NCBI RefSeq assembly: GCF_964340395.1
Contig: NC_135558.1
Location: forward strand, 13,655,501 to 13,719,500
Source of the DNA: Glandiceps talaboti
Lineage: Eukaryota > Hemichordata > Enteropneusta > Spengelidae
Direction of reading: 5' to 3'
DNA: 64,000 bases
Below the pieces are notes generated by a model that was given only the letters and a program-made list of their open reading frames with translations, ran no database searches and was not told the origin of the DNA. Both the position numbers and the translations under genes were made by a program. The first letter of the stretch is position 1, and each line of letters begins with the position of its first letter. Shown in pieces: positions 47,858 through 60,085 of this stretch.

Positions 47858-48355
47858 GTAAGCTATGTTCCTGTCTAATAAAACTAGATAGTCAACTTAA
47901 TACTTGTTAGTCTTGGACAAAATCGATAACTGGATTGGGCAAAATGATATTGCCTGTATTTGTTTTGTATTAAAGTACAGATACATGTATTAAAGGATGA
48001 GTGAATTGTTTCTTGTAAACACGCACATCTCTTATACATGTAAATACCCCCGCATTGGTCTTTTTTTGTGTGTTTGTCCAGCCCATGCATACAGTTTGCA
48101 GATCCATGGGGACACAAAAATGACCCTCCCTACTTCAGTGAAGACAACTGCAGAGCCAGTCATGAACAAGCAAATGATATCTGCCCCATACACACTTGCT
48201 CTAAAGTACTAAATAAAAAGAACAGTAACTGTCATAAATAATAGATTGAGTGCCAGGTTTGTTGAGAATTAGAAAAACAACAACAACAAAAACGCATCGT
48301 CACACCATTTTAGACAAACTGTCCTGACCAGAAACAATTCTTTTCTTTTTGGCCT

Positions 48356-48554
48356 AATTCTCAGTACCTGAAATAGAATATTACCACCTAGGTGTGTCAT
48401 AAAAATAAAGAACATTCAATTTTGTGGTCGACACCATAACTTCCACTCCAAGCACTTCACACGCATTAGTACAGGCGCATATGAGAATGAGTCGTTCACG
48501 TTCTATTTTGACCCTCTAGCATGACGTAAAATGCTATTGCAGGTATCGACAATT
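48356..48554 (-). mobile_element. MITE copy 2, opposite orientation
   Basis: On the minus strand it carries AATTGTCGATACCTGCAATAG, CATGCTAGAGGGTCAAAATA, GTGTGAAGTGCTTGGAGTGG, AAGTTATGGTGTCGACCACA, ATGTTCTTTATTTTTATGAC and ends CTATTTCAGGTACTGAGAATT. Together with copy 1 it forms an inverted repeat of about 200 bp around a spacer of about 500 bp. Confidence 0.9.
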
Positions 48555-49609
48555 GTCTAACACGTACAGACACCCCAATCAATGTTATTCAAAAAATGCT
48601 GTAAGCAACATATAAACTTCATTTAATATATATAAAGAAACAAGTCTCGGAAAACGAACAAACAAATTACAGTTCTACTTTACAAATAAATACGGCCATC
48701 TCCTTGTGTACTTTGTGATACCTATGTCAATGTCCTATAAAAACAAAGTACATGGAGAGTTTATCCAGCATAAAGTCATCACACTAGCCTGTGACTAAAA
48801 GGTTTTGTTTGGCACATAAAGAGATTTATTATACACATTGAATAGTTTCAATGTTCTCATAATGTTTTAGGTGCCTAATTACATACGCTTTCAGTATGGA
48901 TTATTGATTTACGATATTCCAGGACAATACAACCATTTTTTCCATAAAATAATCATCCAATATATTTTGTTTGATTCAGAAAGGGCCACCATAGGACATT
49001 GATCTTCATGATTGATCAACACGGTGACATTTAACTTGACACACATAAAATGGTGTACGTACTAAGGTGAAATATTTACAGTTATTCCTCAATGAAAATT
49101 TAAAAAAATAAGCTTAATTGCACATAATAAATCCTAGGTTTAACAAAAAAAATATCTTTAATGGTGTAATTGTTCTGTGCCTGTAACATTTGCTCTAGGT
49201 CATTATTTAATTAAAGCATGGCAGTCTATCCGTTACCATGGAGATGTTGTCTCCGTTGTGACATTCTGCTAACAAGCAACATATATTTTGTATATTGCAC
49301 ATTGCGTTTTTTTTTTTGAGATGGGCAGTATAGGTAATTTGCACATGCACTCCAGGTCCCCAGCTACCAAAATTAAGTACAAAATATGTATACTAGCACA
49401 TGTAAGTTTTACCTGATTCCCTCCATCTGTTATCTGGGTTTCTTGAACCATTTCAATAATACAGTTGTGAACACTGTCAGTATGCATTCATTTCCTACTT
49501 TCAAAGAAACATTTTTTAATACTTCACCATTAAAGTATGAGGAGTTTTGAATTCAAAAGTCTGCATTTGACAAATCATGATGCCTACAGCCAAACTTTTG
49601 ATTCTCTGG
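48555..49609. other. No recognised feature
   Basis: AT-rich; nothing supported. Confidence 0.5.
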
Positions 49610-49680
49610 TTCTCTCATTAGTGTTATCGTATCTGTGGTGCCATGAGGATTACATCGGATAAATCTTTTCTTCAGGACTG
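49610..49680 (+). repeat. Dispersed repeat pair, copy 2
   Basis: Partner of 22404-22480, as described there; the copy here is slightly longer, with TCTGTGGTGCC inserted. Confidence 0.5.
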
Positions 49681-49730
49681 TGCCTGCCAATTATTTTCCT
49701 CACCAAATTAATAATGCTAAATCTGAATTG

Positions 49731-49750
49731 GACTTTCCAAAATCAAGTTG

Positions 49751-49791
<41 letters not shown>

Positions 49792-49900
49792 TGTGTGCGT
49801 GTGTGCATGCATGCGAAAAACTTGTAATCATTTCTCATTTTATGGACTTTTCAAAATCAAGATGTGTGTGAAAAACTTGAAATCATTTCTCTTTTTTTTG
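49731..49900 (+). repeat. Tandem duplication with (GT)n expanded in one copy
   Basis: Unit 1 (49731-49845): TGGACTTTCCAAAATCAAG, about 50 bp of GT-rich sequence, then GAAAAACTTGTAATCATTTC, TCATTTTA. Unit 2 (from about 49842): TGGACTTTTCAAAATCAAGA, TGTGTGTG, GAAAAACTTGAAATCATTTC, TCTTTTTT. The GT run is about 50 bp in the first copy and 8 bp in the second. Confidence 0.9.
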
Positions 49901-49933
49901 AATTTCGGAAAAACATTGCGACGACAAAGTTAA

Positions 49934-50564
49934 CACCTTATGTGGTGAAAATGTCATACTTGGTGAAATAGAATTGTTTCATATGGTTGGAATCCTAACT
50001 ACATGTTTATTATAAACAGCTGTTGGTCCATTCCTACCAATATTAAGAAATGACACTTTTAAACCTGCACTACCTATAACTCGAGTACTATTTTATTGAT
50101 CAGATAACCAACAACTCATTCACTGAAAATTCTTAAAATACCAATAAATTACACATATTGCACAATGTTAATTCGGTGTCAATTGTATCTCTAAATAGTA
50201 TATTAATAGCTTGAATCATGATAGCATTGGGTGCACTGATTTTGGTTGCCAATAAGAAAAATCAATTTGAGGGGATTTACTGTACTACCATGAACAGCGT
50301 ACAGCACAAAACATTTTACCCACAGATGATTCAATAAGTTATTTCCAAAATAAGATATTACATGTAAGCCATTTATCTAAAATAAAAGTTTAAAAAAAAA
50401 AGTTCCAGTGCAGCTTAAAAGGTACCATTAGAAATGGGTCAACAAACAAGACATGTAAGCTGAAAATTGAGTATTGACACTTAGGAAGTACGGGTGCAAT
50501 ATTTCTAAATTTGGCAACAATTTAGTGAATGCGTTCTACACTATTAAGTGTTGCACACTTACAG
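49934..50564. other. No recognised feature
   Basis: AT-rich; nothing supported. Confidence 0.5.
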
Positions 50565-50658
50565 AATGAAAGAGCGAACGTTAAGTTGGCAGCGCAGAGA
50601 GATGTCGGTACTTTATCAGCAGATGTGCTTCAAAGGAAGCACTTTGATCTTTCCGATT
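50565..50658 (+). CDS. Possible internal coding exon, unrecognised
   Basis: An acceptor-like TTGCACACTTACAG ends at 50564 and a donor-like GATT|GTAAGA begins at 50659, enclosing 94 bp. The open frame reads NERANVKLAAQRDVGTLSAD then VLQRKHFDLSD. It is charged, with no long hydrophobic run and a possible helical character, and the local sequence has noticeably more G and C than its surroundings. The same frame continues past the donor as CKRKMWREKLRLDMMKSHL to a TGA at 50715-50717, so a terminal exon is also possible. No family recognised. The start phase (codon boundary) is compatible with the end phase of the candidate at 36993-37116, but that is weak support. The total ORF is only 62 codons and may be chance. 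Confidence 0.25.
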
Positions 50659-50717
50659 GTAAGAGAAAAATGTGGCGTGAAAAGCTCAGATTAGACATGA
50701 TGAAATCCCATTTGTGA

Positions 50718-51490
50718 AATGGGAAAATTCAAACGAGCCAAAATATGATGCATTTGGCTTATTGACTCCGTGCAACAGATGGTAATTGGGTGTTTTTTTA
50801 GGCCTGGAATCAAGGCATCTGTAAAGTCTCGCTATCTGTGTGTTATTTGATTTCATGTCCTGTGGCACTTATTGTGATATAAGATAACATTTACAGGTAA
50901 TGCTTAAATCCTACAATACCTGGAGTTGTGACTGTCTACCATCTGTTTTATATTTGCAATTCAATCTTTTATCAACTAACACTAGGCAAAGTGTAGACCC
51001 TTTTTTCTTCAAAATTTACAACAAATTTATTAAAATTTGACACCTCCATATGGTAATAGAATTTCAAAAATTTACATTTTTCCTAAACCAGTGTAGCAGA
51101 ATATCAAAATCAACATGGAAGCTGTTGTAGCGTCACTAATCCTGTCAGTTAACACACTTCTAACTGATTTTATCATTAATCTGGTAAAGGATTATTGAAA
51201 GATTAAACAACAAGACATTAATTAAACAATTAGACATCCATCACAGGGAAATGAAAAGCTATAAAATTGGTTGAGACCAACCAGAATACATACATACGAA
51301 CAACATAAAGATTAATAGTAACATACAATTTTTAATATGATCCATACTATGAAAACTGACATTTTCAAAATATATACTGGTAGTACTTCACATACCAATT
51401 TGTAATATAAACAAACATACCCTATTACTGACAAAAAAAAGGTAAAATTGCTGATTCATTCTAATATTATCACTGAGACTTATCTTTGTC
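50718..51490. other. No recognised feature
   Basis: AT-rich; nothing supported. Confidence 0.5.
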
Positions 51491-51492
51491 CT

Positions 51493-51625
51493 CTATCTAT
51501 CTATCTATCTATCTAATAAATTTATATAGCGCCAAATATCCAAAGAAAACAATGTTCAGTGGCGCTTAGAGCTAGAAAGGAGATGAAAAAGCTCTCTGAA
51601 ATATGTGGGTTTTCAAGCGTCTTTT
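51493..51625 (+). repeat. (CTAT)n plus TTATATAGCGCC-type dispersed repeat
   Basis: Six or so CTAT units lead into AATAAATTTATATAGCGCCA, then TGTTCAGTGGCGCTTAGAG, and GTGGGTTTTCAAGCGTCTTT. The GCGCC and GGCGC pair forms a short hairpin. From memory, this arrangement (TATAGCGCC, then GGCGCT, then GGGTTTTCA.GCG) is a common repeat in several marine invertebrate genomes; I cannot assign it to a named family here. Confidence 0.65.
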
Positions 51626-53900
51626 GAAAACCATTTTTCTTAAATTTTTTAGTTATTCACGAGGGCTGGTTTTTCTCAAACTGTTTCTGAGAAGTTTCCA
51701 TTTTATATAATTATAACTCCCATGGATTTCATTTAACTATTTTTGATTTAATAACACTGAGGAGGGCTGATTCCGCACATATTTAATGGTTAGCAATACT
51801 TTCAACAGGTATTTGAACGATTTTATTTTTAATTTTGTACCACAAACAATTTTAACAATCATAGAATATGTCATTATGAAATTAAGTGCCTTCAGTTTTT
51901 ACTTGTTGATATCAGACTGTGGCTATCACTCTACATTATTTTCTTAAAACTTTGATCTGTTTCTTTTATGTGCGTGTGTGGACTTTTCACTACAGCGAAT
52001 AATGTTTCATGAAAACATAGCCTACTGTGCGAATCACTGTAATTGAAGAAGTGATCTGCATGATGGTAGCCCTGGGCAGTGAATGAGTTAAAACACTGAA
52101 ATGGAAAAGTCATTTAAAGGCAGTACATTAATAGATTGAAGATAAGTCCAATAGCCTTATTTGCTCTAAGAAACAGACTCCCTGCCCCATTTATCTCTTT
52201 CCAGAAAAGATTTAGCACACAGCTTATCACCGGAAAATCGCAATGAGACTATCTACTTCCTTTACAAGTTGCCGAAATACTAAGTGATGTTATCATGGAA
52301 TTCACCATCGGTCCTATTACTCTTATCTGATTTTCCTAGAACATCCTAAATGTAGGATTCTAGAGGACATGTACTACTTCATGTATAATTGATAGATCTC
52401 ATAAATATCTTTAATTACTTTTACAGCTTTCAACTCTTTGCTGGGTTCCATCGCCTGGCAACAAAACATACCTGTCAACAATGGCTGTAAGAGTAAGTAA
52501 GAACTTACCTACAATGACGTAATCAAATTTTCTTTTTAAAAAAATTGATCTTTGACTTTGCAATACGACCAATATAATCATTAAGTTCTTTCTCTGCCAG
52601 TATCTTCAAACGTAGCGATATTAGAACAGTTTGGAGAAGGTATTGAAATATGACCCTATGAATCATATGAGGTCCCTATGTAGAGATATTCAAGAAAAAT
52701 CCACAATAGCTTCTATATAGAATCAACATCTAAGTTTTGCCTTACCACAAGTCAAAAGTCAATTGCTAAGACGAGTGATCAATCTGGAGTGGGCCAAAGC
52801 AGGGAAGCATGTAATTATAACTTGCAGGAAGATCACCTCTTGGCTGCTTGGACAATATCATCAAGGACTCTCCTAGCAACATATTTAAATTTACAAAGTA
52901 CTGGAGGAAATTGGTTATTTCACTTCAGTGACATCAGTATGGAGGTTTTTGTTTTTGGTGGTTGAATAACTGTTGCACAAGCCATCTATTACGAAATGTA
53001 AATGTATGAAAGCAACCAGGATTGTAGAATAAAAAGTATGAAGAAAATTACCAATTTCAAAGCAATGCATTTAAAAACTACAGGTTTTCTTTAGGTTTTC
53101 CATTTTCACCTTTATACTTTTCCCAGTTCTCCACATGTCTTTAATATCCAGACTTTTTAAAATGTTTAAATCTCTCACCATGTGTATATTCAGGGCATAT
53201 TTCTATACAGGATAGATTCAAAAGATTGAGATTTGTCATCAAAATTTGACTTAATAGCGATCAAATCAATATTGTCCCGTTAGTTTCCATGTGTTCACTC
53301 TAGTGTGAACAGATATTCCACGTTATTTCTATTGGTTGTTATTTATCACCATGTATAAAAACTAACATTTCCTACATTAGAAATTCCGAAAACATGGTTA
53401 TGAAACTTTTAGACTGTAATGAACGTTGACAGGAAGCTTTTTTTCAACATTGAAAGGTGCTTGTTTCTAAGGATACTAATGAGGATCCAAACATCCTTCC
53501 TGTACCAACCAGTTCACAAGGTCACCTTTCAATGTTAATTTACATCAGCAAGCGTTCCAACTGTGACTGTCTAAATGGATAATTGGAGTCAAATGTGATA
53601 CCTGAGAGTATTCCAGAATAAATCTTACACATGAACAGACAGTTAGTAGCCAAAGTAAAATTGTTGTGAAACATCATTTGATCCTGCCCAGAAGGTGGTA
53701 AAATCAGTTTAAACATTCAGAATTGCTTAGGACTTTCACATGATGAATTAATCATATGCTCAGTAGTGACAGATTTAGACAAACAGAGTGCTTCAACTAC
53801 AATTTTCTATTGATTTCCATTCTTAAACAGCTAGAGTACCACCTTATAAATGTTAAAATCTAGATATAATGTTTAGTAGTCTATGTATCCTGGTTTAGTA
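51626..53900. other. No recognised gene
   Basis: AT-rich. A 14-bp inverted pair (AACATTGAAAGGTG near 53447, CACCTTTCAATGTT near 53521) brackets about 60 bp. Nothing else supported. Confidence 0.45.
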
Positions 53901-53901
53901 C

Positions 53902-53902
<1 letters not shown>

Positions 53903-53940
<38 letters not shown>
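53903..53940 (+). repeat. (AG)19 microsatellite
   Basis: Perfect AG repeat of 38 bp. Confidence 0.97.
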
Positions 53941-53942
<2 letters not shown>

Positions 53943-56242
53943 GACAAGACTGTTGTGCAGAATTGATCGAGAGGTTTATTCAGGAAGTCAAGAAACAAGC
54001 CGGTTAACAATCAATATTGGCATGGTTATACCATCTGGGTAGAGCACAAATAGATCTTATCTGGCTTTCTTAAGTACAAGTTAAAGGTAAAGCAAAAAGA
54101 TGGGATTAAAAAACTTAAATTTTTAATTTTCTGACAATGATATTGAGAATTCATCGAGATGGCTTTGTTGTATATCCTTTGGGAATACATAACTTTGATG
54201 TTCATCCTTTGGGAAATTAACAGCTAGAGTTCTGGTTTTCTTAATCAATTGCAAATCAAACTATTCATTGGCTATCTTTAGATAGGAAAAAAGAAAAAAC
54301 TGACATAGAATGACATGTCACTGATACACTAAGTTATGTATATCAACATAAAGATTTATAACCAAAGAAATCACATATCATTTTTGAGAATTGTCTGTTT
54401 AATTTGAAATTATTTGAAAACTTTTTTGGGGTGCAAATAGTTTAAAATGAACTTCAATGCCAAAGATCTATTGAAATGAAATGTCATGAAATATTTGACA
54501 ACTATGAATAAGTTCAATAAGAATATTTTTTGCACCAAAAATTGTCAAGTATTTCTGAATACTGATAATGTGTACTGTAATTCCAAGGCATGCATGAAAT
54601 ACACATATGTACAATTACCTGAGTCACAATATTTTGTACAAGTGATATGAAATTTGTTGATGCCGAGCAAACAAGCTATTCAAATCCTGTACATGCCAGG
54701 CATACTTGTGTGTATGTTTTCAGTCATTATTTATTAACACTTGTCAGACACCAGGGGTAGGTCAGAAGGGGGGAAGCGATAGTGTTGAACATGTGGTTTT
54801 GCTTCATGTTCTTCCAATTCCTGGAGATTGTCCATAAATACCTGGTTGAATGACAGATGGAAAATAAATTCTTTTAGGAATGCTATCAAGAATATGACAG
54901 TTGCAAGGGGTTTTTGCCAAATTATCAGGAATGTTATTGGTCAATCAGCAGAAATCTTCAGAGAAATCCAACCAAGCAGACGACAAGAATGTTGTAGTCT
55001 ATCAGAACATATAGCCCATTTTAATGTTAGCGTTCACTGGCTCAGTTTGATACAACTATGCAGAAACTAATAAGAAACTGCATTTTATTTCTAAACTTTA
55101 AGATTGTAATTTCTTGCTACATTTTGTCTAAATGAATTAAAACATTTACACATACTTAATTGCTATTTTAATGGTTTGTGTGTGGCTGTATCAAACAGAA
55201 CCAACGAACACTAACAGAGCCAACAAACACTAACATGAAACGGGCAGTATCGTAAATTATAAACTTACATCACATTTCATTAATCATTCAGTTCGTTGGT
55301 TCCAAAATACATACACTACATAATGTATACACACAAGAAGGAGAACAAACATGAGATCAAATGATGAGACTTTAAATAAAAAATCAAATGTGCAGATGTT
55401 GAAACCAGCGATAATGGAACAAAGTCAAGAATGTCACCTGTAGGGATTTCATAGAAGGATCCTATGTTTAATACTTTAATCTTATTTGCCAGTAGCAGGA
55501 TTATCTCCTTTTATGTTGGACTTCCCTTCTCTCAAGCCTCTCAGTTGACCTTACACTCGACCTGTCATACATAAAGCCATTAATCTGTTTGCTGAATACA
55601 TTTGTTTCATCTAACATCGAGGCATTTTTTGTATCAGTTCAATTGCACATTTGTGATGTCATAACATGTGAAAGAAAAAAAAATACATGTATTTTTTCTC
55701 TAATCATTGATAACTAAATTAAATTATATATAAATTTGTTTTACACTGAATGATTACATAACAAAGGTAATAAACTTATACACAAAAAACTCAAATGACT
55801 GCTGAAAAAAATGAAAGTTCAACTAGTCAAAGACCTTAACCTTAAAAATATGATATAGGTGCTAGCCTGATTTTAATACCTTGATAACGTACTGCCCTTT
55901 CTTTCTAAGTTGTTTGACCTTTCATTCAATTATTAAGTACATGTATTTTGGGTGATGATTTTTTCACTGTCTGAGCTACATGCACTACATCATGTAAATT
56001 CTTGTTCTAAATGTCACGTACCGAGATAAATCAAAAGTACTCAATAACAACGTCTGAACTTTTATTAAGTGAGTGGCATGAATATGTTTGTCGCTTTCAA
56101 TACCAATCTTGGAGATGGTCAGAAGTAAAACAAACATCAGATGGTTAATGTTGTTTTGTTTTATGTTAAATTATGTTGTATGTTCTATTTTCCTGTTTTA
56201 GTACAAATCAGTGTGATCTATTATATTCCAATATTTTAAAGT
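53941..56242. other. No recognised gene
   Basis: An 80-codon plus-strand ORF (54828-55070) has no recognisable family. CCAACGAACACTAACAGAGC / CCAACAAACACTAACATG near 55202 is a small direct repeat. Confidence 0.45.
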
Positions 56243-56492
56243 GGCACAAGCTGAGTTTACCATGTTACTGGTCCTTTTGAAAAAGATACAAGCAACTTTA
56301 GAGGTCACCATTTTGTTTTCAAGTAAACTGTCAATCTTTATTTTCCTGTAGATTACACATAACACAGTATTCGGTGGCCATATTGGATTCTAAAAATGTA
56401 AAATGTCTACATTTTGATATCATTTGACTTATTTAAAAAATTTGTGCAGTGACTGACAGCAATAGTTTAAAGAGTTTATTTCTGAGGCACGT
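56243..56492 (+). repeat. Dispersed repeat R3, copy 3
   Basis: CTGGTCCTTTTGAAAAAGAT, GGTCACCATTTTGTTTTCAA, GTATTCGGTGGCCATATTGG, ATTCTAAAAATG, TTTGACTTATTT, then GTTTATTTCTGAGGCAC. It shares GTATTCGGTGGCCATATTGG exactly with copy 1. It is missing the TTCTTGAACAAAGTAACA portion, so it carries a deletion of about 50 bp near its end. Confidence 0.8.
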
Positions 56493-57235
56493 TCTACATT
56501 AAACTGAACCAAATAAGTGAAGTACAAGTAGTACAGCTGCAGAGTATTATGATAGCTTTTGTCCTTAAGGCACAAAATTATCTATCTAAAGAGGAAAATT
56601 TTCATCTTTCTAATGTCATTTATACAATGATCATACATGTGTGATGTGCAAATGATGGAGAGCTGTGGGTGGTCTACTGCCAAGTATGATAACATTTCAG
56701 TCTGTGATTATGGCATGAATAGAATTTATGATAAAAGACAACCTTGGAATTATCACTACATCTCAAGTACTGTAATCATATCTATCAGAGGGAAATGTCA
56801 AACATAACTGATTCATGTATCGGGGTTTGTTAGTAATTTTTCAAAGTTCAAACCAAGTAATTGGACTTGTTCACCTTAATCAAAGAACTGTTATTTACAA
56901 TACTGGGGAAAAACCAACGAGGCTTTTTAATTTTCTGATAGGAGAAATAGTTCACTCGTAATGCAGACAGTGAACATGACAAGCATTTATGTTATATGAT
57001 CATCACTACCATGAAGTAGTTTTACAAAATATCATACATGTAAATTTAGTTTTCACGTGGTTCATAAAGTTACCTAATCTATGTAAATTTCGTGTCATTA
57101 TACTTCTTATAAAGTTAGTTTTTACACAGCACTTTTTCAACACTTTGCTCATACTGCTGACAACTATAACAATGGCCCATTATCCCTCAACGTGAGCATT
57201 CAATCCATTGCAGCCTCTGTAAGCACATAGGACTA
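56493..57235. other. No recognised feature
   Basis: AT-rich; nothing supported. Confidence 0.5.
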
Positions 57236-57436
57236 AAGCATTTACATAACAACCTCTATCCTACCAGGTGCCCAATTAATGAATTAATTACAGCTGGCAA
57301 TTGAGTACGCACAATCATGGTTGAAACCTTACCAAGGGACATTAGCCATTCAGAAACAAATGGCAGCGACAAGGCTCAAACCCACATCTTGTGGATTCCA
57401 AGTCAGTCACTCTAACCATATGACTGTCATGATTCA
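57236..57436 (-). mobile_element. tRNA-derived SINE
   Basis: On the minus strand the head is tRNA-like: an A-box-like TATGGTTAGAGTGACTG, an anticodon-region CTTGGAATCCACAAG, and a B-box-like GGGTTTGAGCC (57373-57383). The body reads CATTTGTTTCTGAATGGCTA, ATGTCCCTTGGTAAGG, and ends with TTGGGCACCTGGTAGGATAG. This head-body arrangement is typical of tRNA SINEs transcribed by RNA polymerase III from the internal A and B boxes. B-box mutations (GGTTTGAGCC for GGTTCGANNCC) suggest the copy is old and inactive. Confidence 0.75.
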
Positions 57437-57512
57437 CTCCTACAGGTGTTGTTAGTCTCACCATGTTTTTTTTTCATAAAATAATAGTTCAAAGTCATGA
57501 ATTGAAAAAGGG

Positions 57513-57656
<144 letters not shown>

Positions 57657-58230
57657 TGAAACGACAAAATACATTCATAGCATTTTCACTGCCTCAGGTA
57701 CAGAAATCCGAAGGCTTGCATTTCAATCCATTTCATTTTAAATAGTATATTCTGGCCAGGATAAGTATTGGCATCGTGACATACTTCTAATAGATTAAAT
57801 ATTATTTGAGGCTGGAAGGCAAATAGTCAATAATAACTATACGCATACAAAATAAATGAAATTCCAACAACAAAAACTGTTCAGAAATTAAAAATGTAGT
57901 TTTTGATATTTTCAAGCCTGCATTCTACAGTTCATGTTTACGTGGCATTTAGATACACAGGAATGATAGAATCTCTATTCTAAATTATTAATCATATCTT
58001 ACAGAAAAGACACGCTGATGTTGCCAATATCAGAAATGAAGAGTGAAGATAAACAGGACAGACATGTACAGACATACAGGTACGCTGTGATTTAGGATTA
58101 GATCTATTTAGAAATTCAATATATAGAAGACACATAAAGGGTATGGTATATTGAAATTGTACAGGTAGAATTTATATAAACCCCTGATTAGATATCCTGC
58201 AAGGTATAGAATGGTGGAATACAACAACAG

Positions 58231-58440
58231 TGCAGTGCTGCAGTGCAATACACTACAGTACACTACAATACAACATTGTGGGGTTCATTTTACTAATACA
58301 ATGCAACAGCATAGTACAGCAATGCCACTGCAGGACAGTACAAAACAATACAATACAATGTAATACAATACAATACAATACAAAGCAATACAATTTACAA
58401 AATTCAACGGAATGCAATGATTGCAATGCAATACAAAATA
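58231..58440 (+). repeat. Imperfect (CAATA)n / (CAGTA)n simple repeat
   Basis: Runs of TACAATACAATACAATACAA with interspersed GCAGTGCAATACACTACAG variants. The long open frame that covers it is a by-product of the 5-bp period. Confidence 0.9.
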
Positions 58441-59876
58441 TAAAATACATCAATATTCAACAGTCATGCATTCAGTGTGCATTTTCTTTTGTTGTAGGGT
58501 GTCATGTGATTTCATCTATTTTGGAAAAAAGAAACCATGCCCATACTATTAATAGACATATGCAATCAGTCAGAACAAGCTACAATAAATCATGCAGCCA
58601 TAAAGGTGGGGAGATCAGTTGGTTGCCTTGTAGCATTATTTATCTAGGGAAAGATTATGTCAAAATACAATGTAACAAATGACCATCGAGGTGCCTTTTG
58701 ATTGTATAACAAATTTACATGCAACATAACTAGTTTGTAGGTGTAAAATTCCGATCTTATGTATAATGAACAATGAGTCTTAACAACTTTCCAAACTAAT
58801 AAAGTAATAAATATTCACTTAAAATCAATAACAAGGGAATTTTATCAGAAGGTTACGCTTGGAAAAGTGAAACAAATTGTTCTACGTTATAAATGTAGTC
58901 AGTCTACCCACTGGATCTGTAACTCGGTTACACTCATTCCCTATCCAGCTTGTCCTGGTAGCAATTCCAACCCGTTATTAAGTTTTTTCAAATTTCTGCA
59001 TGAACTGATTGGTCACAATGTGGAGTGATTGCATGACATCACTGTTTGAGTATTCAAATGAAGTCATTATGTAAATGTACACAAGCAGTGCCAATGAGCA
59101 AAGGAGTTCATATTATTATTTAAACATGGGTGATATTTCAGTTGTAAGTAATGCTGATGTGAATTTTTACACATGGGGACATCCTCATGACAGCCTTTGG
59201 GGGTATGGCTAAAATAATGGGGTGGAAATTGCTGCCAAGTTAAACTAGATAACAAGTATATGGGAGTCACAGAACTTGTGAATAGACAGCTAGGCTACAG
59301 ATACTTTCCCATGCTGACATACTTCCCTGAATAAAACATAAAATTCTTCGTGTATTTTGTCTACATGTCTTAAGCAGTGCCTTACGACTTATAACGTAAC
59401 ACGATTATTGAAATGGCTAAGATGATAAATTTTCTCAATATGTATAAGGTTGAGTCAACATGACACAAATAAAACAAATTACAGATAGGAAACAGATTAC
59501 AGATTGAAAATGCTATTTTCAGATCACAATTAAGTAAAGGCCTTCGAATTACACATGTATAAACATGATTATTATGAGCAAACCTTACTGACTTCATCCT
59601 GTACATGCATGCAAGATATGCATACTAAGTTTCAGGAAGGAAACAAAAATACCTACAATTTCAAAAATTGAATGTTACATTATGAGATTTAAAATTAAAA
59701 CATAAGTTATTATATATAATGTACAAAAAGTGGATTTCAATAACTATGATATCAGCCTTAATAAAATTAAAGACAAATTGATCAAGCTATATATGTACAC
59801 TGCACTGTGACATGTCTGCATACAAAGTTTGAAATAACTCACAAACTATGCAAGAATTAGATTGATGTTTATACTT
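58441..59876. other. No recognised gene
   Basis: AT-rich; nothing supported. Confidence 0.5.
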
Positions 59877-60085
59877 AACCTTGAACTTAAAGGTCATGGT
59901 CAAGGTCAAATTGCAGAATTATTCTCACGGATAATTGCTACAAAACTATAATAACCATTCAGTAATAGGCCATACACACACACTTTCTGTAATACCTCAC
60001 CTTTGTACCAGGTTTGAGTGGCATCAATGTCAACACTTGTACCAGGTTTGATTAAAATTGACCTTTGTAACCAGGTTTGAATGAA
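59877..60085 (+). repeat. GGTCA-rich segment followed by triplicated CCAGGTTTGA
   Basis: TAACCTTGAACTTAAAGGTC then ATGGTCAAGGTCAAATTG (59877-59914) carries three AGGTCA/GGTCA half-sites. CTTTGTACCAGGTTTGAGTG, CTTGTACCAGGTTTGATTAA and TTTGTAACCAGGTTTGAATG follow near 60002, 60039 and 60064. The two parts may belong to one dispersed repeat; only one copy is in the window. Confidence 0.6.

Noticed and set aside
57361-57436. Functional tRNA gene on the minus strand
   Set aside because: A- and B-box-like segments are present, but the cloverleaf stems are degraded and a SINE body follows directly.
58230-58682. 150-codon ORF
   Set aside because: Its first half is the CAATA simple repeat, which avoids stops in this frame.
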